The notes under the pieces are model-generated. The model did not search any database. It was not told the origin of the DNA and saw nothing but the letters and a program-made list of their open reading frames with translations. Below are positions 7,227-12,084 of a stretch of 12,084 nt of DNA, piece by piece. The stretch covers positions 1 to 12,084 of the forward strand of contig URHY01000068.1 of NCBI GenBank assembly GCA_900547815.1, written 5' to 3'. The position numbers and the translations under genes were made by a program. The stretch's first letter is position 1. Each line of letters begins with the position of its first letter. Source of the DNA: an uncultured Solobacterium sp. GTDB lineage: Bacteria > Bacillota_I > Bacilli_A > Erysipelotrichales > Erysipelotrichaceae.

Positions 7227-8480
7227 ATGCATTATGGCCACCAATCAATGTGTTTCTTTTCTTAGCAGTTGCACAATCTAAGGCATTCATTCCTTTTAAG
7301 ATGGCATTCTTACCATAGCGATGCTTAATTTGAACTAAAGTTTCTTGTAGCTTTTTTTCTTTTTCTACTTTCTCTACGTCTGTAAATAAATCGTAGTTCT
7401 CGTAATAATATTCATCTTTAACATCTTGAAAACTAATCGCAATTTGGCGAATGGGATAATTGGGATTCACAATGCGGATATAGAGTCTTTTAAATTCTTC
7501 TAATAAGATGGAATAGGAATTTGTACAATTCGTAATCTTACATGAGCCACAGCTTGGTTTGATACAATCTTTGGAGTAGCCAATCATTAATGAGATTTGT
7601 CTTGCCACCAAATGTTTTTCGGTTAATGTCAATACATTTTGATCCACCATTTCTTTCATGACCACAAATGCATTTTGATAAGAGTAATCGTCAAATAAGA
7701 TTTGTGAATTGGATATAGAATGATGTTTTGATTTATAATTTTTAATATCTTGGATTGTGGTAGGCTCTTTGCCCCAGGCATGATCAATAATATATTCAGC
7801 ATTGACACCAAATTCTTTATATAATATTTCAACAGGAAATTGACACAAGTCATACATATCATAAATACCTAATTTGTGTAATCTTCGTTCGGTTCCATTT
7901 CCAAACATCCAAAAATCAGTCATGGGTGTATGATGCCATAATGTTTGGCGATATAATTCTTCATTTAAATAGGCCATGCGATCGACATTGTGCTTGGCAG
8001 ATATATCCATCGCAATCTTAGCTAAGTACAGATTGGTTCCAATGCCTACAGTAGCTGTAAGACCTGTTTTTTCATAGACACGATCCAATATTTTTTTGCG
8101 AGTTCCTTAGCACTTATTTGATAAAGCTTCAAATAGCTTGTGACATCTAAAAAAGATTCATCAATAGAATAGACATGAATATCTTCTTTGGCAATAAATT
8201 CTAAGAAGACTTTATAGACTTTACAACTATATTCCATATATAGATGCATTCTAGGTGGAGTAATCATATATTCAATTGTAGAATCTATTTCATAAATACG
8301 ACCACGACTGGATACACCTAGTTTTTTTATTGCCGGAGATGCAGCTAAAGTGATGGCACCACCACCTCTAGTTGGATCTGCCACTACAAGATTCACTTCA
8401 AAAGGATCAAGGCCAAGTTCTACACATTCAACCGATGCATAAAAGGACTTTAAATCAATACACAAATATGTTTTGTACAT
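7222..8480 (-). pseudogene. Y-family translesion DNA polymerase (UvrX/UmuC-like), split by a one-base frameshift
   Basis: Translesion polymerases copy past damaged bases. The N-terminal part (8480 down to about 8091) carries IDLKSFYASVE with catalytic D9 and YSIDESFLDVT with D107/E108. The C-terminal part (about 8088 to 7222) continues directly with DRVYEKTGLTATVGIGTNLYLAKIAMDI, thumb and little-finger regions. Joined, they would give about 419 residues, a normal length. The break is at seven A (coding strand; 8091-8097): with eight A the frame would read AKELAKKILDRVYEK as expected. The run is A AAA AAA in the zero frame, so a -1 ribosomal slip or a one-base transcriptional slip would restore the product; a sequencing error or true inactivation are alternatives. 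The start at 8480 follows GGAGG (8490-8486). Expression is from the 8515-8560 promoter. Confidence 0.85.
8091..8097 (-). other. Seven-A slippery run at the polymerase frame break
   Basis: On the coding strand codons read GCA AAA AAA TAT; re-reading one base gives GCA AAA AAA ATA TTG GAT, which is the conserved continuation. AAGGA lies 6 bases upstream of the run. The best downstream pairing I can see is a 5-bp TACAG/CTGTA stem with a 3-base loop about 25-40 bases on, which is weak. Confidence 0.6.
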
Positions 8481-8514
8481 AAATACCTCCATGCCCCATA
8501 TCGTTCGTACAAGC

Positions 8515-8560
8515 ATCATAGATAAAATAGAATAAAATTTCAAGATAGATTTGAGACTTT
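8515..8560 (-). promoter_or_regulatory. Promoter with operator-like repeat, polymerase gene
   Basis: On the - strand, TTGAAA (8543-8538) and TATGAT (8520-8515) are spaced 17 bp. The 23 bp at 8538-8560 are identical to 6817-6839 upstream of the YolD gene, and both promoters use the same -10 hexamer. The site lies between the polymerase and the divergent repressor gene. Confidence 0.75.
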
Positions 8561-8579
8561 CTTAAAAAATTAATATTTT

Positions 8580-8607
8580 TTGACTAGTATTTTATTGAAA
8601 GTTTGAT
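8580..8607 (+). promoter_or_regulatory. Tentative promoter of the repressor gene
   Basis: TTGACT (8580-8585) and TTTGAT (8602-8607) are spaced 16 bp. TTTGATAC at 8602-8609 resembles one half of the 23-bp operator (TTTGAGAC on this strand), which would fit weak autoregulation. A full copy of the repeat is not present. Confidence 0.35.
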
Positions 8608-8631
8608 ACTATATATATAGGTGGTGTAACT

Positions 8632-9222
8632 ATGCAGTTAAGACAATTATTACTACAATATGAGATTGAAAATAATATTAAACATGATGAAGCGGCCAAA
8701 CGAATTGGAATTGGGCGTGCTACATATTTTCGTTGGTTAAAGGGTGAAAGTACACATTTAAAGGCAAATACACTTAAGAAATTATCAGATCTTTTAGATT
8801 GTGATGTCAAAAGCATCCTAGAAGAGGAAGAAAGAATCAAACCTATTGTAGGTAGTGTAAAAGCTGGATATGATGGTTTTCCAATGGAAGATATTGAAGG
8901 ATATATTGAATTGAATCGACATGATGGAAAAAAAGGCGATTATTTTTTACGCGTTCGCGGTGATTCTATGATCAATGCACATATCTATGAGGGAGATCTA
9001 GTTTTTGTGAAACAAACAAATGAAGTAGAATCTGGCAGCATTGCGATCGTACTTGTAGGTGAGGAAGCGACATTAAAGCGTGTTTTATATAAGAAGGGTT
9101 TAATGATTTTAGAAGCCGCAAACCCAAAGATTGATACAAAGGTATTTACACCTGAAGAGATTGAAGAATTGCCCGTAAAGGTTATTGGAAAAGTTCTATA
9201 CGCTCGTAGAGACTTTGATTGA
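8632..9222 (+). CDS. LexA/HdiR-like self-cleaving repressor (HTH plus S24 peptidase)
   Basis: The 196-residue protein combines an N-terminal helix-turn-helix of the XRE/CI type (about 5-65; EAAKRIGIGRATYFRWLKGE) with a C-terminal S24 peptidase-like domain. The self-cleavage machinery looks complete: A78-G79 in VKAGYDGFP as the scissile bond, S112 in RGDSM, and K149 in EATLKRV. Relatives such as LexA, HdiR and phage CI cleave themselves when RecA is activated by DNA damage, which releases their targets. It is divergent from the Y-family polymerase and near two identical promoter repeats, so it is the obvious candidate regulator of the polymerase and YolD genes (inference). GTGGTG precedes the ATG. 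The next gene's binding site overlaps its stop. It is not a canonical LexA: the DNA-binding half is CI-like. Confidence 0.9.
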   Translation: MQLRQLLLQYEIENNIKHDEAAKRIGIGRATYFRWLKGESTHLKANTLKKLSDLLDCDVKSILEEEERIKPIVGSVKAGYDGFPMEDIEGYIELNRHDGKKGDYFLRVRGDSMINAHIYEGDLVFVKQTNEVESGSIAIVLVGEEATLKRVLYKKGLMILEAANPKIDTKVFTPEEIEELPVKVIGKVLYARRDFD

Positions 9223-9232
9223 GGATCGATGG

Positions 9233-9808
9233 ATGAAGATTTGGATTACTAGACATGGCCAAACGGCTTTAAACAAACAAAAATTAATGCAGGGACTTAC
9301 AGATGAACCCTTAAATGAGACAGGAATTAAACAAGCTAAAGAGGCCAGAAAAAAGATTGGTGACATTCATTTTGATGCAGTATATGCTAGTCCTTTACAA
9401 AGAGCGATTCAAACCGCATCCATTATTGGCAATGTGGATAAGAAAGATGTAAAGATCGATTCGCGTATTATTGAAGTGGATTTTGGGGATTATGAATTGA
9501 GAAACTACTTTAAATTAGGATTAAAAATGACTTCCTATTGGGCTTTTCCTGAATTGTTGCCAAATCCTAAGTCGGTTGAATCTGTCAAGAGTATGGTCAA
9601 ACGAAGTCAATCCTTTTTAAAGGAACTTGAAAAGCAGAATTATGAGAATGTATTGATCGTATGTCATGGTGGTATCATTCGTTCTTTATGTGGCTATCTA
9701 GAAGATCGTAAAAATGGTATTAAGTGGAGACCAAAGCCAAACAATTGTGAGATTCGTGTTTATGAATCCAATCATGGTAAGCATACATTTATTGAAACAT
9801 ATAAGTAA
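9233..9808 (+). CDS. Histidine phosphatase (phosphoglycerate mutase-like)
   Basis: The 191-residue protein belongs to the histidine phosphatase superfamily, which hydrolyses or transfers phosphate through a phosphohistidine. Visible residues are R7-H8-G in ITRHGQTALN (nucleophile H8), R57 in SPLQRA, E81 in IIEVDFGDYE as likely acid, and H145 in VCHGG. Members act on small phosphorylated metabolites; the substrate here cannot be read from sequence. The ATG at 9233 is preferred to the upstream in-frame start at 9185: GAGGA (9220-9224) sits just before it and the family begins at the strand before RHG. It follows the repressor by 10 bases and is probably cotranscribed, so it may also respond to damage. 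Confidence 0.88.
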   Translation: MKIWITRHGQTALNKQKLMQGLTDEPLNETGIKQAKEARKKIGDIHFDAVYASPLQRAIQTASIIGNVDKKDVKIDSRIIEVDFGDYELRNYFKLGLKMTSYWAFPELLPNPKSVESVKSMVKRSQSFLKELEKQNYENVLIVCHGGIIRSLCGYLEDRKNGIKWRPKPNNCEIRVYESNHGKHTFIETYK

Positions 9809-9858
9809 GAGATGAAAAGGATAAATAAAACGAAGTAGAGGTTGGAGGTTACAAGTGT

Positions 9859-10098
9859 ATGAAAATTGATAAGATGATGTGTGGAAGCAGAGAATTAGAA
9901 TTTGCCATTTTTTGTATTGAAAATATTGCGTCAAGACTTCATGTTGATGCACAAAAGGTATATGTAGCCTTAAGCGAACAGACAAACATTTTGAAAGATT
10001 ATATTATCCCAGAGTATGAGGTATTGCACACTCAAAGTAAGGATTATATTGTGGATGATATTATTGATGTTATGCACGAAAGGGGTGTAAAGCTATGA
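9859..10098 (+). CDS. DUF3791-type small protein, first partner of the 10095 gene
   Basis: The 79-residue protein is mostly helical and resembles DUF3791: LEFAIFCIENIASRLHVDAQKVYVAL, then YIIPEYEVLHTQSKDYIVDDI (about 48-68). No catalytic motif or membrane segment is present. GGAGG at 9844-9848 precedes the ATG by 10 bases. Its TGA overlaps the ATG of the next gene (ATGA at 10095-10098), so the two are translationally coupled. Small DUF3791 proteins often lie beside DUF3990 genes, which suggests an antitoxin or accessory role; this is inference. Confidence 0.75.
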   Translation: MKIDKMMCGSRELEFAIFCIENIASRLHVDAQKVYVALSEQTNILKDYIIPEYEVLHTQSKDYIVDDIIDVMHERGVKL

Positions 10099-10565
10099 TC
10101 TTATATCATGGTTCATTTGTAGTGGGGAATCAGCCGGATTTGGTACATTCTAGAAAAAATGTAGATTTTGGAAAGGGCTTCTACGTAACTCCAATTTTTG
10201 AACAAGCAAAAAAATGGTGTAACCGATTTAAACGACGTGGCAAAGAAGGCATTGTATCACGATATACCTTTGATGAAGAGTCATGTAAAGATTTAAAGGT
10301 ATTGAAATTTGAGGCCTATTCAGAAGATTGGCTAGATTTCATTTTGAACTGCAGAAGCGGACAAGACGGTACAGATTATGATCTTGTTGTTGGTGGTGTT
10401 GCGAATGATAAGGTGTTTAATACAGTAGAGCTGTATTTTGATGGATTCATTGATAAAGCAGAAGCCATTAAAAGGTTACAATATGAGAAACCCAATTTGC
10501 AAATAGCTTTTCGAACACTAAAGGCACTTTCATATCTGAAATTTGAGGGGAGTGAAAAGCTATGA
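10095..10565 (+). CDS. DUF3990-type protein, possible ADP-ribosyltransferase toxin
   Basis: The 156-residue protein begins ILYHGSFVV and has VDFGKGFYVTPIFEQAKKW (23-41), DYDLVVGGVANDKVF (94-108) and NLQIAFRTLKALSYLKF (134-150), the pattern of DUF3990. The order H5, Y30 and Q136 resembles the H-Y-E/Q triad of ADP-ribosyltransferases, so it may modify a target with NAD. I have not verified family membership and the target is unknown. It lies between two small partner genes and overlaps both by four bases (ATGA), each preceded by the same AGCTATGA context. The arrangement suits a toxin flanked by antitoxin-like partners. An inactive or regulatory role is also possible. Confidence 0.75.
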   Translation: MILYHGSFVVGNQPDLVHSRKNVDFGKGFYVTPIFEQAKKWCNRFKRRGKEGIVSRYTFDEESCKDLKVLKFEAYSEDWLDFILNCRSGQDGTDYDLVVGGVANDKVFNTVELYFDGFIDKAEAIKRLQYEKPNLQIAFRTLKALSYLKFEGSEKL

Positions 10566-10774
10566 AGGCAAATCCAATTCTTTTACAGAAAAAATATGCT
10601 CGTGTTGTAGAACTTTTTGCGAAAGAGAATAACGTTTCATTGGAAAAGGCTTTAGACATATTTTATCGGTCAAAACTTTATCAACTCATGAGTGAAGGTG
10701 TATCAGATATGCACTGCATGAGTGACGAATATCTGGTTTGTGAACTCGAAGAAGAATGTAAGTATACAAAATAG
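10562..10774 (+). CDS. DUF3791-type small protein, second partner of the 10095 gene
   Basis: The 70-residue protein reads MKANPILLQKKYARVVELF, then a helix ending in KALDIFYRSKLYQLMSEGV (34-47 region) and DMHCMSDEYLVCELEEE (49-65). The FYRSKLY..DMHCMSDEYLV pattern is typical of small proteins encoded next to DUF3990 genes and I place it tentatively with DUF3791. It starts within the previous gene (ATGA overlap, 10562-10565), with GGGGAG a little upstream. It has no membrane segment and is acidic at its end, as many antitoxins are. Its function is not shown by sequence. Confidence 0.75.
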   Translation: MKANPILLQKKYARVVELFAKENNVSLEKALDIFYRSKLYQLMSEGVSDMHCMSDEYLVCELEEECKYTK

Positions 10775-10880
10775 CTTGCTTTCATGCATTATAAGATAAT
10801 ATGGATGTCATATGCATAAGGTGTTCAATTGATTTCAAAAGATGGAAAGATTTATTATCTTCCTGAAAAAAACGACTAAT

Positions 10881-10917
10881 AAAAACAATCCTCCAAACCA
10901 TCATGGCCCAAAGGATT
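10881..10917 (-). terminator. Terminator of the cupin gene
   Basis: Read on the - strand, AATCCT (10917-10912) pairs with AGGATT (10892-10887), with a further CCA/TGG pairing inside, and a T-run follows (10885-10881). It lies 20 bases past the cupin stop. The rest of the 10775-10938 gap shows no gene I can support. Confidence 0.6.
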
Positions 10918-10938
10918 TTGTGTAGTTATGCAATATTC

Positions 10939-11292
10939 TTAATAAATGATGGCATCATCAACTGTGAATCTATCAAGTGAATTTTCTTTTACCTGAATGC
11001 AAATATAAGTGATACTTGAATCACTTGCAGCAAAGAATTGACGTTTTGCTGATGGTCTAATTTTTAACCAGTCACCAGCAGTAATTTCGACAGTATCCCC
11101 ATCAATAATAACAGTTCCTTTTCCAGTAATAACTCCATAAATTTCTTCATTATTTTTATGGGAATGAACGAAAGGAACACTTGCACCAGCAGGAAGAGAA
11201 TTAATACTTACTTCAGCACCAGTTAAAGAAAGTGCTTCATGAAGTTCTGTACGACCTTCATTACCAACATTGGTTTTTTTGTAGTTTGACAT
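10939..11292 (-). CDS. Single-domain cupin protein
   Basis: The 117-residue protein is a small beta-barrel cupin. Motif 1 is complete: PFVHSHKNNEEIYGVITGKG (40-59) with metal-ligand candidates H43, H45 and E49/E50. Motif 2 (GDTVEITAGDWLKIRPSAKRQF, about 65-86) has Arg where the usual fourth ligand His would stand, so metal binding may be altered or the protein may be a sensor. Substrate is unknown. GGAGG precedes the ATG (11305-11300 region). It is divergent from the HxlR regulator and has a clear promoter in the shared gap; such pairs are often regulator and target. Confidence 0.85.
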   Translation of the reverse strand: MSNYKKTNVGNEGRTELHEALSLTGAEVSINSLPAGASVPFVHSHKNNEEIYGVITGKGTVIIDGDTVEITAGDWLKIRPSAKRQFFAASDSSITYICIQVKENSLDRFTVDDAIIY

Positions 11293-11331
11293 TTAAATGA
11301 CCTCCATTTTTATTTGCAATCTTGTTGCTTG

Positions 11332-11359
11332 ATTATAGTATAATAATTTACGCACTCAA
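11332..11359 (-). promoter_or_regulatory. Cupin gene promoter
   Basis: On the - strand, TTGAGT (11359-11354) and a consensus TATAAT (11337-11332) are spaced 16 bp. The -35 box overlaps one copy of the TACGCACT repeat, so a regulator bound there would block transcription. Confidence 0.65.
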
Positions 11360-11374
11360 AAAATAGTACGCACT
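11349..11374 (+). repeat. TACGCACT direct repeat in the cupin/HxlR gap
   Basis: TACGCACT occurs at 11349-11356 and 11367-11374, 18 bp apart start to start, in the divergent promoter region. It is a candidate binding site for the HxlR-family protein, a dimer that would need two sites on one face or adjacent faces of the helix. Confidence 0.5.
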
Positions 11375-11437
11375 TTTTTGTAACTGTACACAATGGAATA
11401 AATGTGCCAAAATGTATATGAAATGAGGTGACTACAT

Positions 11438-11764
11438 ATGAAGACAAAAAAAGAGCTTCCGGCATGTCCAGTAGCAACGTCAGTGTCCTTAATAGGTGGT
11501 AAATGGAAGCTCATGATAATAAGAAATTTAAGAAGTCGTCCATGGAGATTCAATGAACTTCAAAGAGATTTAGAAGGAATTTCTCAAAAAGTACTAACTG
11601 ATAGTCTGAGACAAATGATAGATGATGGTCTTGTGTATAGAAATGATTATCATGAGAATCCACCGAAAGTTTATTATGGACTTACAGACCTTGGAAAAGA
11701 AATGATGCCGATTATTGATGCATTGGCAGATTTTGGTGATTATTATAAGACGATTGTTGATTAA
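11438..11764 (+). CDS. HxlR-family winged-helix transcription regulator
   Basis: The 108-residue protein has the full HxlR domain: CPVATSVSLIGGKWKLMIIRNL (10-31), RPWRFNELQRDLEGISQKVLTDSLRQMIDDGLV (recognition helix and wing) and VYYGLTDLGKEMMPIIDAL. C10 near the start is the conserved cysteine that in some relatives senses thiols or aldehydes. Whether it does so here is unknown. GAGGTGA precedes the ATG. It is divergent from the cupin gene and probably controls it and itself. A terminator follows 20 bases after the stop. Confidence 0.9.
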   Translation: MKTKKELPACPVATSVSLIGGKWKLMIIRNLRSRPWRFNELQRDLEGISQKVLTDSLRQMIDDGLVYRNDYHENPPKVYYGLTDLGKEMMPIIDALADFGDYYKTIVD

Positions 11765-11784
11765 TATAGGACCTCTTAACGGAT

Positions 11785-11819
11785 AAAGTGAATCAAAAAT
11801 GAAGAAGGTTCACTTTTTT
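11785..11819 (+). terminator. HxlR gene terminator
   Basis: AAAGTGAA (11785-11792) pairs with TTCACTTT (11809-11816), with a 16-base loop and a run of six T ending at 11819. Confidence 0.7.
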
Positions 11820-11837
11820 CATCATTTCCTCCATTTC

Positions 11838-12084
11838 CCCGCGCCTAAAGTCGCGCGGACACAAATACTTTATTAATAAATTCTTTTTCCACGCCTTATG
11901 TGTTACCATGAAAAAGAGGTGGTACACGACAGAGCACGTGAGAGTGAGTAGGTATTCTACTCAATAGAATTAACCTGCATTATTATAAGTTGCCGTCATC
12001 ATTTCAAGCACAAATAATAGGGGACGCCAATGCAATTGACGGCTAATTCGGTGCGCCACTAGCGGTCATACCGGTTTCGAATGA
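11838..12084 (+). mobile_element. Possible remnant or mini-form of an IS200/IS605-type element (runs off window)
   Basis: The stretch after the terminator is richer in G+C than the rest of the window. It begins with a CCGCGC/GCGCGG hairpin (11839-11844 with 11853-11858; loop CTAAAGTC), like the subterminal hairpins of IS200/IS605 elements. A densely paired segment follows from about 11930. No transposase, TnpB or IscB reading frame lies between them. It may be an internally deleted element, or the left end of one whose gene lies past 12084. The boundary is uncertain. The only open frame starting at 11908 is 19 codons and lacks a ribosome binding site. Confidence 0.4.
11930..12084 (+). ncRNA. 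Candidate structured RNA, omega-RNA/HEARO-like, partial
   Basis: Several pairings stack in 155 bases: a perfect 7-bp stem TGAGTAG/CTACTCA (11945-11951 with 11957-11963, 5-base loop), a perfect 7-bp long-range stem GCCGTCA/TGACGGC (11992-11998 with 12037-12043), and CGGT/ACCG (12049-12052 with 12070-12073) enclosing CGC/GCG (12054-12056 with 12062-12064). Stops occur in all frames. The CACGTGAGAG start and GGTTTCGAATGA end recall guide RNAs of TnpB/IscB elements from memory only. The 3' end is outside the window. Confidence 0.45.

Noticed and set aside
8046..8088. Independent start (TTG at 8088) for the C-terminal polymerase half
   Set aside because: No ribosome binding site precedes it and it falls in the middle of a conserved domain; a frame break explains it better.
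8497..8512. CGAAC half-site upstream of the polymerase as a Gram-positive LexA box
   Set aside because: Only one half is present; the partner GTTCG at the required spacing is missing. The 23-bp repeat is a better operator candidate.
8592..8840. Reverse-strand frame overlapping the repressor start
   Set aside because: It is the mirror of the well-supported repressor gene and its promoter, with no ribosome binding site.
10829..10923. Possible gene remnant in the gap after 10774 (short frames reading KDGKIYYLPEKND and PPNHHGPKDFV)
   Set aside because: The two pieces are in different frames, each under 20 codons, and the second overlaps the arms of the cupin terminator. Too little to support a gene.
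11908..11967. 19-codon frame starting ATGAAAAAG
   Set aside because: No ribosome binding site, no recognisable protein, and it runs into the structured segment; more likely chance.

Overview
The window looks like chromosome from a low-GC Gram-positive bacterium (Bacillota). The AT-rich codon use, strong GGAGG-type ribosome binding sites, and an MdoB/LTA-synthase-like enzyme next to an efp/cmk/der/gpsA/HU run suggest the Erysipelotrichia or a neighbouring group. That placement is inference from gene content; no rRNA is present to confirm it.

Positions 1-4833 are a housekeeping block, all on the + strand. An upstream terminator is followed by efp (elongation factor P with an unusual loop), a tail-anchored protein of unknown function, cmk (CMP kinase), der (ribosome-assembly GTPase), gpsA (glycerol-3-phosphate dehydrogenase) and an HU-type DNA-binding protein. 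Positions 4853-6341 hold a phosphoglycerol-transferase-like membrane enzyme. It is translationally coupled to a 32-residue single-pass membrane protein that starts at GTG. GpsA makes glycerol-3-phosphate, the source of the phosphoglycerol such enzymes use, so the two may be linked. A small membrane-anchored unknown follows at 6386-6814.

Positions 6817-9222 look like a self-contained damage-response module. A YolD-like protein (+) converges on a Y-family translesion polymerase (-). The same 23-bp sequence covers the -35 region of both promoters, and both have a TATGAT -10 box. A LexA/HdiR-like repressor with an intact self-cleavage site (A78-G79, S112, K149) is divergent from the polymerase. 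The polymerase reading frame is broken by one base at a run of seven A, in a form (A AAA AAA) that is also a textbook slippery site.

Positions 9233-10774 continue on the + strand with a histidine phosphatase and a tightly overlapped three-gene set. That set has a DUF3990-type protein with an ADP-ribosyltransferase-like H/Y/Q pattern, flanked by two small DUF3791-type proteins, and it resembles a toxin-antitoxin cassette. Positions 10939-11764 hold a divergent cupin/HxlR-regulator pair with an 8-bp direct repeat in the shared promoter region.

The last 250 bases (11838-12084) contain no gene I can support. They are richer in G+C, carry a GC-rich hairpin resembling an IS200/IS605-type end, and then a densely paired segment that may be an omega-RNA-like (TnpB/IscB guide RNA) structure running off the window. 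No transposase or nuclease gene is present between the hairpin and that segment.
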